A stretch of DNA of 64,000 nucleotides, taken from contig CAWGJU010000003.1 in the NCBI GenBank assembly GCA_963822985.1, positions 496,001 through 560,000 on the forward strand, given 5' to 3'. This document shows, piece after piece, positions 46,229 to 55,432 of the stretch; the first letter of the stretch is position 1, and every line of letters starts with the position of its first letter. The notes beneath the pieces are model-generated. The model was not told the DNA's origin, did not search any database, and was given only the letters and a program-made list of their open reading frames with translations. The position numbers and the translations under genes were made by a program. This DNA comes from Thermohalobaculum sp963822985. Lineage in GTDB: Bacteria > Pseudomonadota > Alphaproteobacteria > Rhodobacterales > Rhodobacteraceae.

Positions 46229-48660
46229 TTATCCCGCCGCAGCCTCGCGCTTGCGCTCCTCGGCGATCGCCGTCTCGGGCACGTCGATCCTCCAGATGTC
46301 GCGAGCATAGCCACGGATCGTCCGGTCGGAGGAGAACCAGCCGCAGAAGGCCGTGTTGGCGGCCGCCATGCGCGCCCAGCGCCGCGGGTCGCGAAAGACC
46401 TCGTCCGCCCGCCGCTGCGCGGCGAAGTAGGCGTCGAAATCGCAGGTCACGAGAAAGCGGTCATGATCGTAGAGCCCGCCGACCAGCCCGCCATACCGCC
46501 CCGGATCGTCCGGCGAGAACGTGCCGCTGGCGATCTCGTGCAGCACGCGAGCCAGCCGCGGGCTCGCCTCGATCGCCCGGCGGGCATAGCCGGGCTCGCC
46601 GCGCCGCGCCGCGACCTCCTCGGCCGTCAGGCCGAAGAGGAAGAAGTTATCGGGCGCCGACCCGCTCGCGGATCTCGACATTCGCGCCGTCGAGCGTGCC
46701 GACGATCGGCGCGCCGTTCAGCGACAGCTTCATGTTGCCGGTGCCCGAGGCCTCGGCGCCCGCGGTCGAGATCTGCTCGCTCAGATCGGCGGCCGGGATC
46801 ACGATCTCGGCCATCGAGACGTTGTAGTTCGGCGGGAAGACGATCTGCAGCCGGTCGCGCGTCGCCGGCTCGGCGTTCACGACCCGGGCCACGTCGTTGA
46901 TCAGCCGGATGATCTCCTTGGCCGCGCCATAGCCGGGCGCCGCCTTGCCGGCGAAGATCTTGACCCTGGGCGTCCAGTCGCGCCCCGGCTCGTCGCGCAT
47001 CTCGAGCCACAGCGCCACCGTCTCGAGCAGGTTCATCAGCTGGCGCTTGTATTCGTGGAAGCGCTTGATCTGGACGTCGAACATCGCCGAGGGATCGACG
47101 CCGACCGCGTTCTCCGAGCGCAGCCAGGCCGCCATCCGCTCCTTGTTGCGCAGCTTGGCCGCCGCGAAGCGCTGCGAGAAAGCCCGCATCGTCCAGCAGG
47201 CCGCGCAGTCCCTCCAGCCGCTCGAGCTCGGCCGGCCAGCCCGGCCCCACCGTCTCGTCCAGCAGGCGGCTGAGGTCGGGGTTGCAGCCGAGTATCCAGC
47301 GGCGCGGCGTGACGCCGTTCGTCTGGTTGACGATCCGGTCCGGGTGATAGCCGGTCGAAGCCGGCGAAGACCGTCTTCTTCATCAGCTCGGTGTGCAGCG
47401 CCGAGACGCCGTTGACCCGGTGCGAGGAGACGAAGGACAGCGCGCCCATGTTGACCGCCCCGCGCGAGATGATGCGGGGCGCGTCGGGCCGCGGCCCGAT
47501 CCGCCGCGCGTGCCAGTCCTCGATCGCGCCGATGATCTGGTAGTGGCGCGGCAGGATGCGGGCGATCATGTCCTCGGGCCAGCTCTCGAGCGCCTCGGGC
47601 AGCAGGGTGTGGTTGGTGTAGGCGAGGCAGCCCTGCGCGGTCTCGATCGCCTCGATCATCGCGCAAGCCGTGCTCGTCGGCCAGCAGCCGGACGAGCTCC
47701 GGCGCGGCGATTGCCGGATGGGTGTCGTTCAGCTGGATCGCGACCTTGGCGGGCAGCCGGCGCAGGTCGTCATATTCCGAGAGGAAGCGCCGCAGGATGT
47801 CGCGAACCGAGGCGGCGGCAAAGAAGTACTCCTGCTTCAGGCGCAGCTCGCGGCCCTCGGCCGTGCCGTCGTTGGGGTAGAGCACGCGCGAGATCGTGCG
47901 CGCCAGCGCCTCGGGCGCGCTCGCCATCAGGAACTCGCCCCGATTGAAGCGCTCGAGGTCGAAATCGCGCGTCGGCTTCGCCGACCAGAGGCGCAGCGTG
48001 TTGGCCCAGCGGCCGCTCCCAGCCGACGACCGGCGTATCGTAGGCGGCGGCCGGCACGGTCGTCTCGGGATGCCAGGTGGCGCCGTCGGGGCCGACATGA
48101 CCGCCGAAGCCGATCGTGTACGCGACCTCGGGCCGCTCGAACTCCCAGGCATGGCGCTGCTGCAGCCAGTCCTCCGGCGTCTCGATCTGGCGGCCGTCCT
48201 CGAAGCTCTGGCGGAAAAGCCCGTGCTCGTAGCGGATGCCGTAGCCATAGGCCGGGATCGCCGAGCGTCGAGAGCGAGTCCAGGAAGCAGGCCGCCAGCC
48301 GCCCGAGGCCGCCATTGCCGAGCGCCGCGTCCGGCTCGTCGCCGACGATCGAGCGATAGTCGAGCCCGAGCCCCTCGATCGCGGCCTGCGCCTGCTCCTC
48401 GAGCCGGAGGTTGATCGCGACGTCCTCGATCAGCCGCCCGATCAGAAACTCCATCGAGAGGTAATAGACGCGCTTCCGCTGCTCCTGATAGGTCCGCCGC
48501 GTACTGGCGAACCAGATGTCGACGACCGCGTCACGCAACCAGAGCGCGAGCGCCATGCGCCAATCATACTGCGGAGGCGTGGTCGGGATCCTTCCCGAGC
48601 GAGTATTTCAGCCTGATACTCAATCGAAGCGCGCACTGGATTCGTCGAAGCCAATTTCAT
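46229..48660 (-). pseudogene. glgP: Glycogen phosphorylase, at least six frame breaks
   Basis: All parts of a GT35 phosphorylase are present in order. KYSLGKDPDHAS and MALALWLRDAVVDIW are followed by RVYYLSMEFLIGRL, LGNGGLGRLAACFLDSLSTL, QLNDTHPAIAAPELVRLLADE, HTLLPEALESW and the PLP site EASGTGNMKLSLNGA. The end is FFLFGLTAEEV to stop 46229. Frames change near 48550, 48262, 48010, 47660, 47355, 47185 and 46660. No in-frame nonsense substitution was noticed, only shifts. The start is not certain. It would release glucose-1-phosphate, feeding pgm. Confidence 0.88.
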
Positions 48661-49019
48661 GAAGCTCTATCCTTTCCCCCGCGCACTCGGCGCTCGATGC
48701 ATCCCCTGTCTCACAGCTTAACAGCCGAAGTATACGGGCACACACCCTATGCGACGTCTCTCGAACATGTTGACAACTGCACGGAGCCGTTCCACCGTGC
48801 AGGACTAGAGGCTGTCCGGCCCTAGTCACCGCTCGCAGGCGCTGCAAGAAGCGGTCAACAGATCGCGCCCGGACGCCCGCGGGCGGAGCGGACGTGCAGC
48901 GACGTGTCCGACGCCGTCCCTTCGGGTCTGGGCCTGACGTGAACGCGAGATGGTTAACATGCGCTGGTAAAGAAGTCGCAAACGGGACTGCCGCGGCGAG
49001 TGCTCGGCCAGGCCTCGCA
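48661..49019. other. Intergenic region with two tandem hairpins
   Basis: CTGCACGG/CCGTGCAG (48777-48784 with 48795-48802) and GACTAG/CTAGTC (48803-48808 with 48822-48827) lie side by side between glpK and glgP. No T-tract. No gene seen. The glgP promoter should be here. Confidence 0.5.
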
Positions 49020-50546
49020 TCAGGTCGGATCAGGGTCGTGGAGAGCGTCCGGCGGACGGCGTCGTGCCAGCCGCGCGAGCTTCCGGGCGCGGACTGCCTC
49101 GTCGCATGCTCGGCTCGAAGCGCCGCTCGCTGCGCCAGCTTTGCGCGAAGCCGTCCGCGGACGGGTAGAGGCCGGCCCGCATGCCGGCGAGCCAGGCGGC
49201 GCCGAGCGCCGTCGTCTCGAGCACCGGCGGACGATCGACCGGTGCGTCGCAGATGTCGGCGAGGAACTGCATCGTCCAGTCGGACGCCGCCATGCCGCCG
49301 TCGACGCGCAGGACCGTACCCGCCTCGGCGCCGGCCTCGCCCCGCCAGTCGCGCCGCATCGCGTCCAGCAGGTCGCGCGTCTGGTAGCCGACGCTCTCGA
49401 GCGCCGCGCGCGCGAGCTCGGCCGGCCCGGTGCCGCGCGTCAGGCCGAACAGCGCCCCGCGCGCAATCGCTGTCCCAATGCGGCGCGCCGAGACCGACGA
49501 AGGCCGGCACCAGATAGACCTGCTGGCCCTCGTCCGAGCGCGCGGCCAGCTCCGCCGTCTCGGCCGCCGCTGCCGATCACCTTCAGCCCGTCGCGCAGCC
49601 ACTGCACCGCCGCGCCGGCGACGAAGATCGCGCCTTCGAGCGCATAGGTCGTCCGTCCGTCCAGCCGGTAGGCGATGGTCGTCAGCAGCCGGTTCGACGA
49701 GGCGACCGGCGTCGTCGCCGGTGTTCAGCACGGCGAAGCAGCCGGTGCCGTAGGTCGACTTGATCATGCCCGGGCGGAAGCAGGCCTGGCCGACCGTCGC
49801 CGCCTGCTGGTCGCCGGCGACGCCGAGGATCGGCACCGGGCGGCCGAGCAGGTCGGTGCTGCCGAAATCGGCGGCCGTGTCCAGCACCTCGGGCAGAAGG
49901 CCCATCGGCACGCCCAGCAGGCGGCAGAGGTCCTCGTCCCAGCATCCGCGGCGGATGTCGTAGAGCAGCGTCCGCGAGGCGTTGGTCGCGTCCGTGACGT
50001 GCCTGGCCCCGCCCTTGCCCCATCCTGGCCACCGTTGAGCCGCCAGATCAGCCAGCTGTCGACCGTGCCGAAGACGAGCTCGCCGCGCTCGGCGCGGGTG
50101 CGCGCGCCCTCGACGTTGTCGAGCAGCCAGGCGGCCTTGGTGCCGGAGAAATAGGGGTCGAGCAGCAGGCCCGAGCGCTCGGTCACCAGCGCCTCGTGGC
50201 CTTCGGCCTTGAGCTCGCGCGCAAGCCGCCGCCGTGCGCCGGTCCTGCCAGACAATGGCGTTGGCGATGGCCCGGCCGGTGGCGCGGTCCCAGATCAGCG
50301 TCGTCTCGCGCTGGTTGGCGATGCCGATCGCGGCGATCCGCTCGGCGCCGATGGACCGGCCACGGCCTCGCGGCAGGTCTCGACCGTGGTCGTCCAGAGA
50401 TCCTCGGGGTCGTGCTCGACCCAGCCCGAGGCAGGGTAGTGCTGCGGAAACTCGCGCTGCGCCTGCGCCACGACGCGAAGCTCGCCGTCGAAGACGAGCG
50501 CCCGCGTCGAGGTCGTTCCCTGGTCGATGGCGAGGATATGCGTCAC
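49020..50546 (-). pseudogene. glpK: Glycerol kinase, several frame breaks
   Basis: GTG 50546 (THILAIDQGTTSTRALVFDG) has GGAGG upstream. FGGY-kinase segments follow in changing frames: GWVEHDPEDLWTTTVETC, NQRETTLIWDRATG, FSGTKAAWLLDN, GTVDSWLIWRLNGG, DATNASRTLLYD, STYGTGCFAVLNTGD, VGLGAPHWDSDC, ESVGYQTRDLLDAM and VDGGMAASDWTMQFLADI. At least six single-base shifts lie between 50360 and 49080. It would phosphorylate glycerol to glycerol-3-phosphate. No glpF or glpD is next to it. Confidence 0.88.
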
Positions 50547-50728
50547 CTGCCCGCCTCCCGTCGGCGCCTCCATGCCTTTGCATCCAAGCGCGGCGCGGCC
50601 CACCGCGTCAACAGCATCGGGCCGCAAGCGACGCCCGGGCGGATGGTTGGCGGATGGTGGAGTTATCCTGCACGCGCGCCGAACTTCCGATATGGTCGCG
50701 CCGGCGCGGACAAAGAACGGGGAAGCGA

Positions 50729-52360
50729 ATGCGAGTCGAGACCGTCGAGACGAGCCCCATCGAGGGCCAGAAGCCCGGCACCTCGGGGCTGCGCAAAAAG
50801 ACGCGCGTCTTCCGCGAGCCGGGCTATCTCGAAAACTTCGTCCAGTCCGTGTTCGACGCGACGGGCGGGGCCTCCGGCAAGACGTTGGTGCTGGGCGGCG
50901 ACGGCCGGTTCTTCGCCCGCGAGGCGGCGCAGACGATCCTGCGCATGGCAGCTGCCAACGGTGCGACCCGGATGATCGTCGGGCGCGGCGGGGTCCTCTC
51001 GACGCCGGCCGCATCGCACCTGATCCGCGCGCGCCTCGCCGATGGCGGGCTGATCCTGTCGGCCAGCCACAACCCCGGCGGCCCCGACGAGGATTTCGGC
51101 GTCAAGTACAACGCCGCGAATGGCGGCCCGGCGCCCGAGGGCATCACCGGCGCGATCCACTCGGCGACGCAGCGCATCGCCACCTATCGCACGATCGAGG
51201 CGCAGGACGTCGAGCTCGACCGGCTGGGCGAGACCAGGCTGGGCGAGACGGTCGTCGAAATCGTCGACCCGGTCGCGGACTATGCCGCGCTGATGGAGCG
51301 GCTCTTCGACTTCGACGCGATCGCCGGGCTTTTCGCCGGCGGCTTCCGCATGCGGTACGATGCGCTGAACGCAGTTACGGGACCATACGCGCGCGCCATC
51401 CTCGAGGACCGGCTCGGCGCCCCGGAGGGCACCGTGGCGAACGCGATCCCCCTGCCCGATTTCGGCGGGCTGCACCCCGATCCCAACCCGGTGCACGCGG
51501 CCGAGCTGATGGGGCTGATGTTCTCGGCCGACGCGCCCGATTTCGGCGCCGCGGCCGATGGGGACGGCGACCGCAACATGATCGTCGGGCGCGGCATCTA
51601 TGTCACGCCCTCTGACAGCCTCGCCGTTCTGGCCGCCAATGCGCACCTTGCGCCGGGCTACGCCGGGGGCCTGAAGGGCATCGCCCGGTCGATGCCGACC
51701 AGCCGCGCCGCCGACAGGGTGGCCGAGCGGCTGGGCATCCCTGGGCACGAGACGCCGACGGGCTGGAAGTTCTTCGGCACCCTGCTCGATGCGGGGCTGG
51801 CCACGATCTGCGGCGAGGAGAGCTTTGGCACCGGCTCGGACCATGTCCGCGAGAAGGACGGGCTCTGGGCGGTCCTGCTGTGGCTCAACATCCTCGCCGT
51901 CCGCCGGACGGACGTCGCCGAGATCCTGCGCGAGCACTGGCGCCGGCACGGGCGGGACTACTACTCGCGGCACGACTACGAAGGGCTGGACACGGAAATG
52001 GCCGAGGCGCTGATGCAGGCTCTGCGTGACCGCCTGCCGTCGCTGCCGGGGACCCAAGCCGCCGGGCTGCGCGTCAGGGCCGCGGACGATTTCCGCTATG
52101 TCGATCCGGTCGACGGCAGCGTCGCCGAGCACCAGGGCGTCAGGCTGTTCTTCGAGGACGGCGCCCGGGCCGTCTTCCGGCTGTCCGGAACCGGCACGGA
52201 GGGCGCCACTTTGCGCGTCTATCTCGAGCGCCCCGAGCCCGATCCCGGCCGCCATGGCCTCGACACGGAGCGAGCCCTGTCAGAGGTCGCCCGCGCCGCG
52301 GACGAGGTCGCGCAGATCACCGCGCGCACCGGTCGCGAGGCGCCTGACGTGCGCACCTGA
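50729..52360 (+). CDS. pgm: Phosphoglucomutase (alpha-D-glucose-specific)
   Basis: 543 residues, ATG 50729 with GGGGAAG upstream. PGTSGLRKKTRVF is the N-terminal motif, LSASHNPGGPDEDFGVKYN holds the phosphoserine, DGDGDRNMIVGRG binds Mg, GEESFGTGSDHVREKDGLWA reads the sugar, and FRLSGTGTEGATLRVY binds phosphate. It interconverts glucose-1-P and glucose-6-P, joining glycogen metabolism to glycolysis and sugar-nucleotide synthesis. Divergent from glpK. Intact. Confidence 0.96.
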   Translation: MRVETVETSPIEGQKPGTSGLRKKTRVFREPGYLENFVQSVFDATGGASGKTLVLGGDGRFFAREAAQTILRMAAANGATRMIVGRGGVLSTPAASHLIRARLADGGLILSASHNPGGPDEDFGVKYNAANGGPAPEGITGAIHSATQRIATYRTIEAQDVELDRLGETRLGETVVEIVDPVADYAALMERLFDFDAIAGLFAGGFRMRYDALNAVTGPYARAILEDRLGAPEGTVANAIPLPDFGGLHPDPNPVHAAELMGLMFSADAPDFGAAADGDGDRNMIVGRGIYVTPSDSLAVLAANAHLAPGYAGGLKGIARSMPTSRAADRVAERLGIPGHETPTGWKFFGTLLDAGLATICGEESFGTGSDHVREKDGLWAVLLWLNILAVRRTDVAEILREHWRRHGRDYYSRHDYEGLDTEMAEALMQALRDRLPSLPGTQAAGLRVRAADDFRYVDPVDGSVAEHQGVRLFFEDGARAVFRLSGTGTEGATLRVYLERPEPDPGRHGLDTERALSEVARAADEVAQITARTGREAPDVRT

Positions 52361-52379
52361 CCGCCGCGGCGCTCCAGGC

Positions 52380-53540
52380 CTACTCGCCGGGCGCGGCCGT
52401 CGGCGCAGCCCGGTCCTCCTTCGGATCCTCTTCAGGCGGCACCGACTCGGCGCCGCGTGCCGTGAGGAAGTCGCCGAGCGGCTCGAGCGCGTCGATATGC
52501 TCGGCGAAGACGCGCACCACCACCAGCATCGGCACGGCGATGATCATGCCGACCACCGACCAGAGCCAGGCCCAGAAGGCGATGGCGAGAAAGACGATGA
52601 CCGTGTTCAGCTGCAGGACGCGGCCGACGAAATAGGGCGTGACGAACTGTCCCTCGATGCTCGTCAGCGCGAAATACGTGCCGCCGACCAGGAGCGCGAC
52701 CCAAGGGTCCGGGAAGGTGATCAGCGCGATCAGCACCGACAAGATGATGCCGGAGATCGCCCCGACATAGGGCACGAAGTTCAGCACGAACGCCAAAAGC
52801 CCGAAGAGCTCGGGCGTCGGCATGCCGAAGCCCCACATAGCCGTGCCGACCGCCACGCCCAGCAGCGCGTTGATCAGGGCGATGGTGGAGAGATAGCGGG
52901 CCAGTCGCCGCTCGATGTCGAAGGCGATGCGCAGCGCGCGGCGCTTGTCCGTGAAGGTCGGCATCACGTGCACGAGCTTTTCGTAGAACATGTCGCCCGA
53001 GGCGATCAGGAAGAACAGCAGCACCAGCACGAAGGCTAGCTGGGCGCCGATCATCGGGGCCATCCAGGCAACCTTGGACGACATTCCCTCCTGCTTCAAC
53101 TCGACCTTCGGGACGCCGGGGCCGGAGTTGACGGCGGCAAGCTCGTCGAGCCTCTCGCCCGCCTCGGCGATCTCGGCGACCGGCTCGCGCAGGCTGCGCA
53201 GCTTGGTCTGGATCTCGCGGCCGATCTGCGGCGCGCGGGCCGCGTAGTCGGCGATGGGGCTCGACAGGGTGACCATGCCAATCCCGAGCCCGCTGGTCAG
53301 CGCCGCCAGGATGAGGATCGCGCAAATCGGCGAGGGCACGCCGATCCGGTTGAGGGTGCGGCGCAGCGGCGTGAAGACCAGCATCAGCAGGAACGCCAGG
53401 ATCACCGGCATCAGGAAGTCGCGCGCCAGCGCGAAGGCCGCGACGGACAGGAGCAGAAAAATACCGATCACCGCCCAACGCGGCGTCATCCAGTTGCTGG
53501 TCTCGGGTTCGGCATCGGATGTCGTCTGCGTTTCGCTCGC
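52380..53540 (-). CDS. AI-2E/PerM-family permease
   Basis: About 386 residues from TTG 53540 (ASETQTTSDAEPE); an ATG at 53489 (MTPRWAVIG) is also possible. Eight predicted helices in the PerM pattern: FLMPVILAFLLMLVFTPL, a large soluble loop, FVLVLLFFLIASGDMFYEKL, INALLGVAVGTAMWGFGMP, and FVTPYFVGRVLQLNTVIVFL. The C-terminus has an acidic tail. Family members export autoinducer-2, metabolites or ions; the cargo here is unknown. Confidence 0.85.
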   Translation of the reverse strand, partial: ASETQTTSDAEPETSNWMTPRWAVIGIFLLLSVAAFALARDFLMPVILAFLLMLVFTPLRRTLNRIGVPSPICAILILAALTSGLGIGMVTLSSPIADYAARAPQIGREIQTKLRSLREPVAEIAEAGERLDELAAVNSGPGVPKVELKQEGMSSKVAWMAPMIGAQLAFVLVLLFFLIASGDMFYEKLVHVMPTFTDKRRALRIAFDIERRLARYLSTIALINALLGVAVGTAMWGFGMPTPELFGLLAFVLNFVPYVGAISGIILSVLIALITFPDPWVALLVGGTYFALTSIEGQFVTPYFVGRVLQLNTVIVFLAIAFWAWLWSVVGMIIAVPMLVVVRVFAEHIDALEPLGDFLTARGAESVPPEEDPKEDRAAPTAAPGE

Positions 53541-53986
53541 CAACGGTGTGCCTATTGAAAGCGCGAGGGTGCAGCTTGGCGCTGTCCCAGGCGCGGGAAT
53601 ACAAATCTCGGATGCCGCCCGGACACCATTTTGCCTGACGACGCCTGCGGAAACCATACAGCGAAGCCCGGCTGAAACGAAGCTGCATGGCGGCCGGTTC
53701 CTTCGCGCGCCAATGCCGATCGGCAACGGTCGAGCCCGAGAATGGGGCGATCCACACGCCGCAGGTGATTTGAGTCTTGCCGACAGCTGCAGGACGCGAG
53801 ATAAAAACGCCACGCATCGCCCTGCCATATCGGGCTCTTTTCCAGGTCTGGCCGGATGCGGGGCGGCGGTGTTTGGAACATTTGGTTCTGTGTTCGCGTT
53901 CCGCCAAAGTGCCCGGTATCTCCCCTGCGAGAGTGCCCCGGGGAGCCTGCCGGTCCGAAAGCCGAGGTCGCCCAGCGGGGGTGAAG
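53541..53986. other. Divergent intergenic region, no gene seen
   Basis: It lies between the PerM-like gene (minus) and the peptidoglycan-binding protein gene (plus) and should hold both promoters. No clear motif or ORF with support. Confidence 0.5.
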
Positions 53987-55360
53987 ATGCTGGCGAAGCG
54001 AATGCTGCACAGTCCGGAGCCGCAAGGCGAGCCGCGTCGGCAGTCGACGAGCGCCGAGATCGAAGCGCTCAGGAACAGTCCGGAACTGCGCCGGATCTTC
54101 TCGGGTGAAACGACGCGGCCGGCGCCGAGCCTGGCCGCGACGCCGGGGCGTCGTCCGCCGACGGCAGCCGCAGCCGGGCCGTCACCGGAGCGACCGCTGT
54201 CCGGTCTGCGCCCGCGCCGGCGACGGCGAGGCCGGATGGCGATCGGCCTGGCGACCGTCCTCCTGGCGGGCGCGGTGGTCGCGGTCGTCGTCGGCGGCGA
54301 GTCCAGCCTCTTCTTCCCCGTGGCCAAGGAAGACGCCGAAGACGACATCGCCGGGCGAGTACAGACCGAGGGCAACGGCATCACCTTGATGGCGGCGACG
54401 GCTGGTGACGACGCCATGCAGCGCGCGACCGCCGCGGTCAGCGCCGACGGGGCCAGCGCCAACCGGGCCAGCGCCGACGCGGACAGCGCCGCGCTTCCTG
54501 ATGGCGATCCGGCGCCGCCACCCGGACACCCGGCACCTGCAGCTGACGCGGGTCAGGCCTCGTCGACCCTGACGAAGGACGCCGTCGATGTCGTCAAGCT
54601 GCCGCCGCAACCCGTCCACGCAGACCCCGTGCAGGCGGAACCCGCTCGGCCAGAGCCGCTGGAGGCAGAAGCCGTTCCGGCGGAGGCCGCTCCACCGGCG
54701 CCCGTGCAGGCAGAGCCTGATCAGGCAGGGCCGTTTCAGGTGACCGAGCTTCCGCCGGCAGGCGCGGCCGGCGCGCCGCCCGCGGACGCGGCGATCGCTC
54801 CGCCGGGCGAAGCGGTGGTCGCGGGCGATGCGCCACCGCCAGACCAGGGCCACGATGCCACGCCGGTCCCCGCCGACCCGGAGGCCGCAGCCGCCATCGA
54901 GAAGGCTCTTGCTCTCTCGGCACGCGACCGCCGGGAGGTGCAGCAACGCCTGCGCCTCGCCGAGCATGACCCGCGAATGGTGGACGGCATCTTCGGTCCG
55001 GACACGCGGGCCGCTATCGCCGAATGGCAGGCGGCGGCGGGCCTGCCCGTGACGGGCTTCCTGGACGAACCCGCGATGGCGATGCTGGTCGAGCAGACCG
55101 GCGACGAGTACCGAGCCTGGCAAGCCGCCGAGCGCGACCGGCTGCGGCGAGAGAGCGAGCGCGACGCCGTCCTGTCGAGCTCGGTGCCCGTCGGGCGGCC
55201 GGCCGCCCCCGAGGCCAAGGTCGCCGAAGGCTGCCGTCGCACCGAGCAGGGCGTGATCGCCTACGGCGAGAGCATCAACTGCGACGCCCAGGGCGTGCGC
55301 GAGAACTTCGCCAAGGACCTGCGCAATTTGGGCCGCGGCCTCGACCAGCTCCTTCGCTGA
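53987..55360 (+). CDS. Membrane-anchored protein with peptidoglycan-binding domain
   Basis: 457 residues, ATG 53987 with GGGGGTGA upstream. A basic N-terminal cytoplasmic part of about 80 residues precedes one transmembrane helix (AIGLATVLLAGAVVAVVVGG). A long Ala/Pro/Glu-rich linker (about residues 130-300) follows, then a PG_binding_1 domain: VQQRLRLAEHDPRMVDGIFGPDTRAAIAEWQAAAGLPVTG is the repeat-type core. A short C-terminal piece has two Cys (EGCRRTEQ, SINCDAQG). It probably spans the periplasm and touches the cell wall. No catalytic domain. Confidence 0.75.
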   Translation: MLAKRMLHSPEPQGEPRRQSTSAEIEALRNSPELRRIFSGETTRPAPSLAATPGRRPPTAAAAGPSPERPLSGLRPRRRRRGRMAIGLATVLLAGAVVAVVVGGESSLFFPVAKEDAEDDIAGRVQTEGNGITLMAATAGDDAMQRATAAVSADGASANRASADADSAALPDGDPAPPPGHPAPAADAGQASSTLTKDAVDVVKLPPQPVHADPVQAEPARPEPLEAEAVPAEAAPPAPVQAEPDQAGPFQVTELPPAGAAGAPPADAAIAPPGEAVVAGDAPPPDQGHDATPVPADPEAAAAIEKALALSARDRREVQQRLRLAEHDPRMVDGIFGPDTRAAIAEWQAAAGLPVTGFLDEPAMAMLVEQTGDEYRAWQAAERDRLRRESERDAVLSSSVPVGRPAAPEAKVAEGCRRTEQGVIAYGESINCDAQGVRENFAKDLRNLGRGLDQLLR

Positions 55361-55432
55361 TGCGGGCGGCGTGACCGATCCGGCCGCCACAGCTCCGCCC
55401 GGCTGCGACGGCGGGCTCGTCGGGGCGGCCTG